Assembly (NCBI GenBank): GCA_035566895.1
Contig: DATMQA010000051.1
Span: forward strand, 1 to 64,000
DNA length: 64,000 nt
Source of the DNA: DATMQA01 sp035566895
GTDB taxonomy: Bacteria > Verrucomicrobiota > Verrucomicrobiia > Limisphaerales > UBA8199
Reading direction: 5' to 3'
Made by a program: the position numbers and the translations under genes
Notes under the pieces: generated by a model
The model's input: only the letters and a program-made list of their open reading frames with translations
The model's database searches: none
What the model was told of the DNA's origin: nothing
Shown: one piece after another, positions 27,363 to 36,195 of the stretch
Layout: each line of letters opens with the position of its first letter
Position numbering within the stretch: the first letter of the stretch is position 1

Positions 27363-30044
27363 ATGAGGCCAAAGCGCTCCCCGCTCGCAACCTACCGCTG
27401 GCAATTTAATAATCAGTTCACGTTCCGGCAGGCATTGGCCGCGGCCGATTATTTGAGCGAGCTCGGCATTTCCGATTGCTATGCTTCGCCGCTGTTCAAG
27501 GCCGAGCCGCAAAGCACCCACGGCTACGACATCTGCGGATTTGACCAATTCAATCCTAATCTCGGCAGCGCTGCGGAATTTGAGCAGATGGCGGCGCGCC
27601 TGGAGCGGCTCGGGCTCGGCCTGCTCCTGGACATCGTTCCCAATCACATGGCCGCTGACCCGTCTAATCCCTGGTGGCTTGACGTGCTGGAGAAAGGGCC
27701 GGCCTCGCGTTACGCAACCTGGTTCGACATCGATTGGCGTCCCTTGGACCCGACCCTCCACAATAGGGTTCTCCTGCCCGTCCTTGAAGCCCGTTATGAC
27801 GAGGTCCTCGAAGCCGGAAAACTACGCCTGGTTTTCGAACAAGGCAGGCTTTGGCTCGCTTATTACGAGAAGAGGTTCCCATTGTCCCCGCATTCGACCG
27901 AGAGCATTCTGGCTTCAACGAAATCACCGCAGGAGGTGAGCCAAACCCTGACCGCGTTCAACGGGCAGCTAGGCTGCCCGCGCTCCTTCGATAAGCTGCG
28001 TGCGCTGCTTCGGCAGCAGCACTATCGCCTGGCGCATTGGAAGCTTGGCCCGCACGAGATCAATTACCGTCGTTTCTTCGATATCACGGGGCTGGTCTCA
28101 CTGCGGATGGAGTCGCTTGAGGTTTTCCAATCTGTGCATGAATTTGTTTTTCGCTTGATTGAAACAGGTAAAGTCACTGGGCTGCGGATCGATCATCCGG
28201 ATGGCCTTTGGGATCCGAAGCAGTACTTGGAACGCCTGCGCCAGAAGGAGGGTACTCGTGCGCCATTCTTCATCGTCGTCGAAAAGATTCTCACTGGCGA
28301 GGAACGCCTGTCGCCCGGTTGGCCCGTGGAAGGCACGACCGGCTATGATTTCCTTAGCCGCACTAACGGCCTGTTCGTCAATTGCGTCAACCGGTCTGCT
28401 TTTGACGAACTTTATCGCGCCCTCACCGGTTCTCGAATCGACGTTCACTCCCTCGTCTGTGACTCTAAAAAACAGATCCTGCAGACGTCCTTCATCAGTG
28501 AATTGAGCGCGCTGGCGCACCGGCTCAAACGTCTCGCCACGGCCACTCGCTACGGGCAAGACTTCAGCCTGAGCCAACTCCACAGCGCGCTGACTGAAGT
28601 CATCTGTGCTTTCCCGGTTTATCGCACCTATGTTGCTGAAGACACCAGAGAACTATCACCAACCGAACAGGATTATATCTTGCAGGCGATTGACCTGGCC
28701 CGCCCCCATCTCGCCGGGAAGGCGGAAAACCAACTATTGGATTTCATCCGGGACTTGCTCCTGCTTCACCCTCCCAAAGATTTGGATGAGACAGGCCGAC
28801 AGGAGGCGCGAGAGTTCGTGATGCGCTTCCAGCAGTTCACCGCGCCGGTGATGGCCAAAGGATTGGAAGACACCGCGTTTTACAATTTCAACCGGCTGGT
28901 TTCGCTAAATGAGGTCGGCGGCAACCCGGGGACCTTTGGCATCAGCCTTGAGGATTTTCATAAATACAATCTTTTCCAATCAGAGCATTGGCCGCATTCG
29001 CTGCTGGCCACAGCGACGCATGACACCAAGCGCGGCGAAGATGCCCGTGCTCACATAAACGTCCTCAGTGAAATGCCCGAAGAATGGCGCGACGCGGTGA
29101 CCCGTTGGCAACGGCTCAACGCGGACAAAAAATCCCTGGTGGATGGCCGCCCCGCGCCTCATCCCAACGATGAGTATCTGCTGTACCAAATGCTGGTCGG
29201 CACCTGGTCCGCGGCGAGCACTGCCGCCGAACTTGCTCGACTGGCCGAGCGCATAGTCGCTTACATGCTCAAGGCCGTCAGAGAGGCCAAGGCACGCACC
29301 TCCTGGCTCAGCCCGAACGCAGCTTACGAGGAAGCGACCAAACGGTTCGTTGATAAGCTGCTTACGCAAACGCCACCCAATTCTTTCCTGGAGGATTTTA
29401 AGTCTTTTCAGCGCCGGGTTGCGTTTTTTGGACGGTTCAATTCACTTTCGCAGGTCCTGCTCAAGTTGACCGCGCCGGGCGTCCCGGACTTCTATCAGGG
29501 GACCGAGCTTTGGGATTTTAGCCTGGTGGACCCGGACAATCGCCAACCGGTCGATTATGAGGTGCGCCGGCGCTTTCTGCACGACTTGAAAACACGATTG
29601 CATGAAAGCCCGGACATGCCTCTGTTTCTCGCCCGCTTGCTACAGGAAAGTGCGACTGGACAAATTAAACTGTACCTGATTTGGCAAGCGCTGGAGTTGC
29701 GCCGGCGGTGCGTCGAGCTCTTTAAGGACGGAACCTATGTCCCCCTGCTTGCCGTCGGGACAAAACAGGAGCACGTTTGCGCCTTCGCTCGCATCCTGGA
29801 CAAGCAGGCGGCTATCGTCATCGCGCCCAGACTGGTGATGGGCCTGACACGAGGCGCAGAGCTCCCCCCCATGGGAACAAAAGCCTGGCAGGATACCGCG
29901 CTGCCGCTCCCCAAGAACGGTCCGTCCCGATACCGTAACACGCTCACGCGCGAAATTTTTCCCGTTGGGTCAGGCGTGGAGAAGCTCCTCCTGGCCACGG
30001 CGCTCGCACATTTCCCGGTGGCGCTGCTCGAAGGCCTTGAGTGA
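27363..30044 (+). CDS. treY: Malto-oligosyltrehalose synthase
   Basis: About 893 residues from ATG 27363, one base after the GH57 stop, so translation is probably coupled. It is a GH13 member with TreY landmarks: LATYRWQFNNQFTFRQALAA, FKAEPQSTHGYDICGFDQFN, DIVPNHMAADPSNPWW, GLRIDHPDGLWDPKQY (catalytic Asp region), GVPDFYQGTELWDFSLVDPD and NRQPVDYEVRR. It converts the reducing end of malto-oligosaccharides into a trehalosyl group; TreZ normally releases the trehalose. No treZ is present in the window, which is unusual for a treY locus. Confidence 0.95.
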   Translation: MRPKRSPLATYRWQFNNQFTFRQALAAADYLSELGISDCYASPLFKAEPQSTHGYDICGFDQFNPNLGSAAEFEQMAARLERLGLGLLLDIVPNHMAADPSNPWWLDVLEKGPASRYATWFDIDWRPLDPTLHNRVLLPVLEARYDEVLEAGKLRLVFEQGRLWLAYYEKRFPLSPHSTESILASTKSPQEVSQTLTAFNGQLGCPRSFDKLRALLRQQHYRLAHWKLGPHEINYRRFFDITGLVSLRMESLEVFQSVHEFVFRLIETGKVTGLRIDHPDGLWDPKQYLERLRQKEGTRAPFFIVVEKILTGEERLSPGWPVEGTTGYDFLSRTNGLFVNCVNRSAFDELYRALTGSRIDVHSLVCDSKKQILQTSFISELSALAHRLKRLATATRYGQDFSLSQLHSALTEVICAFPVYRTYVAEDTRELSPTEQDYILQAIDLARPHLAGKAENQLLDFIRDLLLLHPPKDLDETGRQEAREFVMRFQQFTAPVMAKGLEDTAFYNFNRLVSLNEVGGNPGTFGISLEDFHKYNLFQSEHWPHSLLATATHDTKRGEDARAHINVLSEMPEEWRDAVTRWQRLNADKKSLVDGRPAPHPNDEYLLYQMLVGTWSAASTAAELARLAERIVAYMLKAVREAKARTSWLSPNAAYEEATKRFVDKLLTQTPPNSFLEDFKSFQRRVAFFGRFNSLSQVLLKLTAPGVPDFYQGTELWDFSLVDPDNRQPVDYEVRRRFLHDLKTRLHESPDMPLFLARLLQESATGQIKLYLIWQALELRRRCVELFKDGTYVPLLAVGTKQEHVCAFARILDKQAAIVIAPRLVMGLTRGAELPPMGTKAWQDTALPLPKNGPSRYRNTLTREIFPVGSGVEKLLLATALAHFPVALLEGLE

Positions 30045-30121
30045 CAAACACCAATGCGAACGAAATCACCTCCGTGCTTAATGACGTGAGCGCGCATATC
30101 ACGCATCACTCCACCAACTCG

Positions 30122-30769
30122 TCACTCCTTCCCTCGCCTGATTGACCACTGCTGCGCCTTCCGGTAGTCCTCTGGCCGGTCAATATCCAGGTCCAGCCCG
30201 GCATCGTCCGACTCGCACACGGCGATTTCGTAACCCCCCAGGAACTCCTTAAGATTTCCCGCTGTCGAGGCCGCCAACTGCGCAAATACGGCCTTGGGCA
30301 GCAGCACCGGGTGCCGCCGGTTTCCCCGGTGTGCCGTCTGGCAGACCTTTGCAGGCTGCGTGACGCACAAGCCGAGAACCTTCTCCAAGGTCTCGTCCCG
30401 CAAATGCGGTTGGTCGCCTAAAATGATCGCCCAATGAGTCAAATCGGATGTCCAATCCCGCCAGCGCGCGGCGCACTGAATGGAACTGAACATGCCCCGT
30501 TCGGGAGCAGGATTATAAATGCAATTCTGCGCTGGAAATCCGAGACGTTCCAGTTCCGTTTGCATCGCCCGGTCCTCGGCCGCACATACGGTCACGATTT
30601 GTTGAGCCCCCAAGGTCCGCCATTGCTGGAGCAAATGTCCGAGAATGGAAGTCTTTCCCCAAGGCAGCAGCAGCTTGGGACGCCCCATTCGAGCCGAGCG
30701 ACCGGCGGCTAGAATGACGGCGCCCACCACAACGGGGGCCGGGCGTTCAGCATCAACGTTCAAAGGCAC
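30122..30769 (-). CDS. MobA/MocA-like nucleotidyltransferase
   Basis: A 215-residue NTP-transferase of the molybdenum cofactor nucleotidyltransferase type. The N-terminal nucleotide-binding signature is GAVILAAGRSARMGRPKLLLPWGKTS. HWAIILGDQPHLRDETLEKV supplies the metal-binding Asp, followed by HRGNRRHPVLLPKAVFAQL and a final DLDIDRPEDY. MocA adds CMP to molybdopterin, but paralogues act in CO dehydrogenase maturation or other cofactor and sugar-nucleotide roles, and no molybdoenzyme is nearby to decide. It is convergent with treY, with 77 bases between the ends. Confidence 0.88.
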   Translation of the reverse strand: MPLNVDAERPAPVVVGAVILAAGRSARMGRPKLLLPWGKTSILGHLLQQWRTLGAQQIVTVCAAEDRAMQTELERLGFPAQNCIYNPAPERGMFSSIQCAARWRDWTSDLTHWAIILGDQPHLRDETLEKVLGLCVTQPAKVCQTAHRGNRRHPVLLPKAVFAQLAASTAGNLKEFLGGYEIAVCESDDAGLDLDIDRPEDYRKAQQWSIRRGKE

Positions 30770-30806
30770 AACGTGGTTTTTGAAGTCTCACACCTTTCAA
30801 GGGCCG

Positions 30807-31538
30807 TTAATTAATCCGTTCGGAGACTTGAAAGCGGAACATCCGCTTCTTCATCCACCGCACGGCCATCAGGTCGTAAAACGACGCGAAGAGCCGGTTC
30901 CAGACGCCGTAATGGCTCTGGCCGGCAAAGCGGGGGTTGTTCGTGACGGGAATCTCTGTCACAGTAAAACCCTCGATTTTAAAAAGCGTGGGCAAGAATC
31001 GGTGCATCCCTTTAAAGAACTTTAAGTTCTCGATGCATTCACTTTTGAAAGCCCGGTAAGTGCAGCCCGCATCGCTGATTTTTTCGCCGGATAATTTGTT
31101 GCGCACCCAGTTGGCGATGCGCGACGAAGCGATGCGAACGAAGTTATCGCCTTTGCCGCGCGTTTCTACCCGGGTGCCGCAGACGCAATCGAACTGTTTC
31201 AGGGCCTCGAGAAATTTCGGCAGTTCTTTCGGGTCGTTTTGCAAATCGGCGTCGAGGGTCACCAGGTATTTCCCGCGCGCCGACTTCAGCCCCGCCCAAC
31301 TAGCCGCGCTCTCCCCACAGTTGAACGCCAGGCGCTGCACGCGGATGCGCCCATCGCCTGCGGCTAGTTCCTTCAGGATCTCCCAGGATTTGTCCTTGCT
31401 GCAGTCATCGGTGATAACGACCTCATAGCCTAAGTTGAGCGGCTCGACGGCCTCACGAATCGCGGCAATCAGCGGCCGCAAATTGCCTTCCTCGTTGTAG
31501 CAGGGGATGACGAGGCTGACAGTGGGAACGGTGGTCAT
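30807..31538 (-). CDS. Glycosyltransferase family 2 (DPM1/ArnC-like)
   Basis: A 243-residue GT-A fold glycosyltransferase: VSLVIPCYNEEGNLRPLI, VVITDDCSKDKSWEIL, LVTLDADLQNDPKELPKFL (the DxD-type motif), SDAGCTYRAFKSECI. It would transfer a sugar from a nucleotide sugar to a lipid carrier or glycan. The C-terminus ends before any membrane anchor. It lies just downstream of, and probably co-transcribed with, a DegT aminotransferase and a Gfo/Idh/MocA oxidoreductase, a set typical of surface-glycan amino-sugar synthesis. The acceptor is unknown. Confidence 0.9.
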   Translation of the reverse strand: MTTVPTVSLVIPCYNEEGNLRPLIAAIREAVEPLNLGYEVVITDDCSKDKSWEILKELAAGDGRIRVQRLAFNCGESAASWAGLKSARGKYLVTLDADLQNDPKELPKFLEALKQFDCVCGTRVETRGKGDNFVRIASSRIANWVRNKLSGEKISDAGCTYRAFKSECIENLKFFKGMHRFLPTLFKIEGFTVTEIPVTNNPRFAGQSHYGVWNRLFASFYDLMAVRWMKKRMFRFQVSERIN

Positions 31539-31569
31539 GAAATGACGCTGTCCGAAGTGCTCGGGTTAT

Positions 31570-32658
31570 CTACTTCTTCCCGTAAAAAGCGCCGATCGCC
31601 TCGGACACCTGGTCGGCGGCATCCAGACTCATCTCGCCGTGAATCGGCAACGACAGAATCTCTTTCACGATTTGCTCCGTGCGGGGCAGCTTGGGCACGT
31701 ACGGGAAGAGGCCTGTTACCGCCGGCTGGAGATGGTTCGGCTTGGGATAATGGATACCGGTATCGATGTTACGCTCTTTGAGGTATTTCTGCAGCTCATC
31801 GCGACGCTCGCAGCGGATGACATACATGTGATAAACCGCCTTGGCCCACTCTCGCTCGGGCGGGGTCTGGACGATGCCCTTCAGGCGTTCATTGTACCGG
31901 GCGGCGAGCTTGCGCCGGTTGTCGTTGAAGGCATCGAGGTGCTTGAGCATCACCCGGCCAATCGCGGCATTGATCTCGTTGAACCGAACATTGTAGCCCG
32001 GAAACTCATGGTCGTATTTGCCCTGACGCCCATGATTGCGCAACATGCGCAACCGGTCCGCCATCTGGGTGTTGTTGGTCGTGATGCACCCGCCGTCGCC
32101 CAGCACCGTCAAATTCTTTGAAGGGAAAAAACTGAAAGCTCCGAAATCACCCAGGCTGCCGACGGTTTTGCCTTTGTAACTGGCTCCTTGCGCTTGAGCG
32201 CAGTCTTCGATGACCCAAAGATGATGTTTCGCCGCCATCGCCAACAGCCGCTCGACATCGACCGGATGGCCGTAGATATAGACGGGAATGATGCCGACGG
32301 TCCGCGGCGTAATGGCGGCTTCGACTTGGCCGAGGTCCATCACAAAGGTGTCATCTACGTCCACGAACACCGGTCGTGCGCCCAGGTGAATCAGTGGCTC
32401 CATGGTCGGAAAAGCCGTATGGCTCGGCACAATAATCTCGTCGCCCGGGCCGACTCCTTGAAGCTGGTGCAACAGATAAACTATCAGCGTCCAGGAGGAG
32501 CCCAGCACGCACTGTTTGGTCCCGGTATAGGCGGCCAGCTCAGCCTCGAATGCCTGGCATTCCTTCCCCAGGATGTATTGGCCTGAACGCAGCGCGCGCA
32601 ATGCCGCCTCCTCCACTTCCGGATTCACAAAACATTTTGATAGCGAAATTTTTTCCAT
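31570..32658 (-). CDS. DegT/DnrJ/EryC1/StrS family PLP aminotransferase
   Basis: A 362-residue fold-type I PLP enzyme: LRSGQYILGKECQAFEAELA, VPSHTAFPTMEPLIHLGARP, VIEDCAQAQGASYKG (PLP-binding Asp), GAFSFFPSKNLTVLGDGG with the Schiff-base Lys, and RFNEINAAIGRVML. The family aminates keto-sugars bound to nucleotides for amino-sugar synthesis. Neighbours on both sides (GT2 downstream, Gfo/Idh/MocA dehydrogenase upstream) form the usual oxidise-aminate-transfer trio. The exact sugar (for example a 3-amino uronate or dTDP sugar) cannot be decided here. Confidence 0.93.
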   Translation of the reverse strand: MEKISLSKCFVNPEVEEAALRALRSGQYILGKECQAFEAELAAYTGTKQCVLGSSWTLIVYLLHQLQGVGPGDEIIVPSHTAFPTMEPLIHLGARPVFVDVDDTFVMDLGQVEAAITPRTVGIIPVYIYGHPVDVERLLAMAAKHHLWVIEDCAQAQGASYKGKTVGSLGDFGAFSFFPSKNLTVLGDGGCITTNNTQMADRLRMLRNHGRQGKYDHEFPGYNVRFNEINAAIGRVMLKHLDAFNDNRRKLAARYNERLKGIVQTPPEREWAKAVYHMYVIRCERRDELQKYLKERNIDTGIHYPKPNHLQPAVTGLFPYVPKLPRTEQIVKEILSLPIHGEMSLDAADQVSEAIGAFYGKK

Positions 32659-32667
32659 AGGTTTTTA

Positions 32668-32720
32668 GCCACAAAAGAACGCAAAGAACAAAGAGCCGTT
32701 GCCTTTGTTCCTTTTGTGGC
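32668..32720. repeat. Inverted repeat GCCACAAAAG...GAACAAAG / CTTTGTTCCTTTTGTGGC
   Basis: GCCACAAAAG (32668-32677) pairs with CTTTTGTGGC (32711-32720), and GAACAAAG (32686-32693) pairs with CTTTGTTC (32703-32710). The left arm carries an extra 8-base duplication-like segment and the loop is 9 bases. It fills the 70-base gap between the Gfo/Idh/MocA gene end and the DegT start, so it could form a hairpin in the transcript. AT-rich A/G runs of this kind recur elsewhere in the window. Confidence 0.65.
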
Positions 32721-32728
32721 GATTCTTC

Positions 32729-33718
32729 TCAGTCTTTGAGTTCCACTGTCCGGCCCGTTTTTGCCGACTCCATTGCCGCTTCGAGCACGCGCACCGAATC
32801 ATACCCGGCCCAGCCATCCGCCCGCGCGGGCTTGCGGGTCTGCACCGAATCGACGAACGCCCTCAACTCCGCCAGCAGGGGCTCTTCCGGCGGGCTCTCG
32901 ACCTGGTGCAATGCGCCTTCGACCGCTTTGACGTCCTTGCCTTCTTTGACGTGCTTATTGGCAAAGGTCTTGATCTTGTATTGCGCGACATTGTAATCGC
33001 ACACGGCGCTCAACTCCCTGCCAATCACCGTAACGTCGCGAAACTTTCCCGGCAGGAAATAGTTGGTCTCGATGGTTGCCCAGGTGGCACCGTCTTTGGT
33101 CTGGTATTCCAGCGAGAGAAGCGAGGCATCTTCCATCCCGCGGCCAAGGAAATCCTGAGTGACCGCCAGCACTCGCGCGGGGTTCTGGCCCATGAAATAG
33201 TTGAACAAGTCCACGAAATGAATGGCGTCGGCAAACATCACGCCGCTGTCATTGCGGGGGCGTTTGAAGCCGCTGAAGTTGCTGCGCAGGATTTGAACGC
33301 GCCCGAACTGCCCGGCCCGGATCGCCTCGCGCAGCCACTGGGAAGCCGGATCGAAACGAAAGATGTGACCGACCTGCAGGATGCGTTTGTTCTTTTCCGC
33401 CAGTTCGGTGAGTTGACGCGCCTCGGCGGACTGCAGCGTGATGGGTTTCTCGACGAACACGTCCTTGCCTGCCTCCAGGAACTCCCGGCAGAGCGGATAA
33501 TGCGTTTGAGCGGGCGTCACCACCACGACACAATCCATTTTGCTGACAAGGGGCTTGTAGCTCGTCAGGAGACGGTCCTCAGGCAGGCCGAGCTTCCGAG
33601 CCGGCTCGAGCCGCTTCGCATCCACTTCTGCCACGTAGAGTTCAACGGACATTGCAGAAAGATTCCGCAAATGATTGACACCCCAGCGGCCGAGGCCCAA
33701 CAGCAAAACTTTCGTCAT
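32729..33718 (-). CDS. Gfo/Idh/MocA family oxidoreductase
   Basis: From ATG 33718 the protein has about 329 residues; the longer frame to 33826 adds 36 unlikely residues. The N-terminal Rossmann motif is VLLLGLGRWGVNHLRNL (GxGxxG), then DCVVVVTPAQTHYPLCREFL, the catalytic-loop signature GKDVFVEKPIT, and NDSGVMFADAIHFVDLFNYF in the substrate domain. It probably oxidises or isomerises a (nucleotide) sugar with NAD(P). It is immediately upstream of the DegT aminotransferase gene. Together with the GT2 they suggest surface-polysaccharide amino-sugar synthesis, by inference. The 281 bases upstream (33719-33999) show no credible gene. Confidence 0.9.
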   Translation of the reverse strand: MTKVLLLGLGRWGVNHLRNLSAMSVELYVAEVDAKRLEPARKLGLPEDRLLTSYKPLVSKMDCVVVVTPAQTHYPLCREFLEAGKDVFVEKPITLQSAEARQLTELAEKNKRILQVGHIFRFDPASQWLREAIRAGQFGRVQILRSNFSGFKRPRNDSGVMFADAIHFVDLFNYFMGQNPARVLAVTQDFLGRGMEDASLLSLEYQTKDGATWATIETNYFLPGKFRDVTVIGRELSAVCDYNVAQYKIKTFANKHVKEGKDVKAVEGALHQVESPPEEPLLAELRAFVDSVQTRKPARADGWAGYDSVRVLEAAMESAKTGRTVELKD

Positions 33719-33999
33719 CGAGAGTTCCAGCGCGTCGTGGTTATCCATTGGGCCCGGGCGGAAGACGCCATTCCAGTGAACCGGACCTTTTGGCGGAATG
33801 CCAATAGCGGCGCATTGTCTAGGCAAAGCGCCGGTCGCGGCAAGTGAAAATGGAACCGGTTGCCGGGCGTCAGAGAAAACAGAGCCGGCGCATGCCCGCG
33901 GCGCAACACGGCCAGCTTACGGGTAGTAGCTCCAGCTTGAAGCGATTCCTGCTCTTCCGTAGTGACTGCACCCGAGTGCGGGAGACTCCGCCCTCGGGG

Positions 34000-35841
34000 T
34001 CATTCTACCTTCACCGCTATCCGATCAGTTTGGCTGGCCGCGGGAAGGCTCGGCCGAAGCCCGCTGCCCGGCGGCGCCTTGAGCACGTCGTTCATGCGGT
34101 CCAACGCTTGGGTTAACTCCAATCGGACCGCTTCCAGTTTCTGCTTCTCCTCGAAGTGCGGGTCGCGCGAAGGAGCAGGCGGCAGGTTGAGGATTTGCCG
34201 GGCGCGGTCCAGGGCGGCGTCGATGTGTGGGCAAACATTCTCGCGCCCGAGCCGGTCGATAAACCCTGCCTTCTCCATCACCATCAGCGGGTTGGTATGC
34301 GGCGCGCTGAGCACGAGGTGCTTGCCTCGGGCGTGAAGCTTTTCAAACAGGTCCTCCAGCGCATTGAGACCCGTCGCATCCAACGCGACGACTTTACGCA
34401 TACGCAGAATCAGCACTTCCGGTTCCTGCTTCTCGCGTTTGAGCACGCTTTCCAATTTGTCCACGGCGCCGAAGAAAAACGCGCCCATCATCCGATAGAC
34501 CATGACTCCTTTGGGGACCGCCTTGCCCACTAAAGAATGCTGGGTCCCCTCGGTTTCCGTGCTCTCATCCACAGCCATGATCTGAGTGGTCTCTGAAGAA
34601 CGTTTGATGAACAGCACCGCCGCCAGCACCATGCCGATCTCGACGGCCACGGTCAGGTCCACCACTACCGTCAACCCGAACGCAGACAGGAATACCGCGC
34701 TGTCGCAAACCGGCCATTTGCGCAGCCGGGTAAAATTATGCCATTCACCCATATGAAGGGCCACGTTGACCAGTACGGCGCTAAGGGTTGCCAGCGGAAC
34801 GAATTTAGCCAGCGGCGCCGCCACCAGGATGATGAGCAGCAGGGTCAAGGCATGCACAATGCCGGCCACCGGCGTGCGGGCGCCGCTCTTCACATTGGTT
34901 GCCGTACGGGCAATCGCGCCGGTCGCCGCAATTCCTCCGAACAGCGGGCTGACAATATTGGCGAGGCCCTGGGCGATTAGCTCCTGATTGGCATCATGCC
35001 GATCATCAACCATTCCGTCCGCGACGACGGCGCACAGCAGCGATTCGATGGCGGCCAAGAGGGCAATCGTCATTGCCGGCTGGAACAGGTGCTGGATGTT
35101 GTCCCAGGATAAAGCGGGAAAATGCGGCCGAGGCAGCCCGTGGGGGATGCCGCCAAACTTGCTGCCAATTGTCTCGACTGGCAGTTGGAACAACGCGACC
35201 ACCGCTGTCCCCAGCACCAGCGCGGCAATCGACCCCGGCACCCGCCGCTGCCATGGTTTCGGCCAGAACAAAATGATTGCCAGCGAGGCGGCAGCCAGGG
35301 CGAGCGTGGGCCACTGCACGGTGCCGACATGTCCCGCCAGCACGGTCATCTTCTCGATGAAATCCGACGGCACCTTCTCGACCTGCAAACCCAGGAAGTC
35401 TTTGAGCTGGGTGCTGAAAATAAGCACCGCAATGCCGCTGGTAAATCCCATCGTAACGGGATAAGGAATGAATTTGATCATCGTTCCCATCCGTGCCACT
35501 CCCATCATTAACAGCAACCCGCCGGCCAGAATCGTACAGATGATCAGGTTATCGAACCCGTATTTGGCCGCGATGCCATAGAGAATCACAATGAACGCTC
35601 CGGTCGGCCCGCCAATGGACACTTTAGTGCCTCCCAGGGCCGAGATAATGAACCCGGCGATCACCGCCGTAAAAATCCCCGCTTCGGGCTTGGCTCCCGA
35701 AGCAATTGCGAAGGCCATCGCCAAAGGCAAAGCGACGATGCCAACCGTGACGCCGGCCACCAGGTCTGAAGTCAAATCGTTAGAGGAATAGTTTTTTAAA
35801 GTTTCGAAAAGCCGTGGACGAAATGGCAGATTAAGGTTCAT
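34000..35841 (-). CDS. SulP family inorganic anion transporter with STAS domain
   Basis: From ATG 35841 the protein has 613 residues. About ten to twelve hydrophobic segments follow the opening DLVAGVTVGIVALPLAMAFA, with the family motifs SALGGTKVSIGGPTGAFIVI and GLANIVSPLFGGIAATGAIA. A C-terminal STAS domain (about 430-570) contains VVALDATGLNALEDLFEKL. Members carry sulfate, bicarbonate or other anions and are energised by Na+ or H+; the substrate is not evident. The long frame to 35943 adds a basic leader with no support. The neighbours do not suggest a pathway. Confidence 0.94.
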   Translation of the reverse strand: MNLNLPFRPRLFETLKNYSSNDLTSDLVAGVTVGIVALPLAMAFAIASGAKPEAGIFTAVIAGFIISALGGTKVSIGGPTGAFIVILYGIAAKYGFDNLIICTILAGGLLLMMGVARMGTMIKFIPYPVTMGFTSGIAVLIFSTQLKDFLGLQVEKVPSDFIEKMTVLAGHVGTVQWPTLALAAASLAIILFWPKPWQRRVPGSIAALVLGTAVVALFQLPVETIGSKFGGIPHGLPRPHFPALSWDNIQHLFQPAMTIALLAAIESLLCAVVADGMVDDRHDANQELIAQGLANIVSPLFGGIAATGAIARTATNVKSGARTPVAGIVHALTLLLIILVAAPLAKFVPLATLSAVLVNVALHMGEWHNFTRLRKWPVCDSAVFLSAFGLTVVVDLTVAVEIGMVLAAVLFIKRSSETTQIMAVDESTETEGTQHSLVGKAVPKGVMVYRMMGAFFFGAVDKLESVLKREKQEPEVLILRMRKVVALDATGLNALEDLFEKLHARGKHLVLSAPHTNPLMVMEKAGFIDRLGRENVCPHIDAALDRARQILNLPPAPSRDPHFEEKQKLEAVRLELTQALDRMNDVLKAPPGSGLRPSLPAASQTDRIAVKVE

Positions 35842-36195
35842 TGCAATGGTGGAGCGGTTCGATCTTGAATGGAACAGGCCTGAGTCAGCGGCGTGCCTTT
35901 TCCCGCGCCTTGCGGGAAAGGGCCTGATATTGCGGACTATCAAAATGCCTGTTGAACAACATGGGGTACCTTAGCGCTAGAGCCGTGCCGCATAGGAAGA
36001 AGCACGATGCAACAACCTTAATTGGAGTCATTTACATTGAGAAACGTGCGATTTCTATCGTGCCGTTCAGACACGCCGATCTCAGATTGTGCAGTATTTG
36101 CACTCCGTGCTTGCCAGGGGTGCAGTGGATCAGACCTGGCTAGCGTTTGAATTTGGGCTGGTCCAGAAAAATGGTGACCGCTCGTGCAGGGGACA
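35842..36195. other. 354-base intergenic stretch with one hairpin
   Basis: No gene is credible here; a 63-codon plus-strand frame (35952-36143) has no protein-like features. A GC hairpin with 8-base stems TTTCCCGC (35899-35906) and GCGGGAAA (35912-35919) and a 5-base loop lies about 60-80 bases upstream of the sulP start, in what would be its leader. The half toward mqnC is relatively AT-rich and shows nothing further. Confidence 0.5.

Noticed and set aside
32699..33847. 382-codon plus-strand open frame
   Set aside because: It is antisense to the Gfo/Idh/MocA oxidoreductase, which has Rossmann and EKP motifs.
35952..36143. 63-codon plus-strand frame in the sulP-mqnC gap
   Set aside because: There is no ribosome site, no hydrophobic or domain pattern and no conserved neighbour, so it is probably chance.
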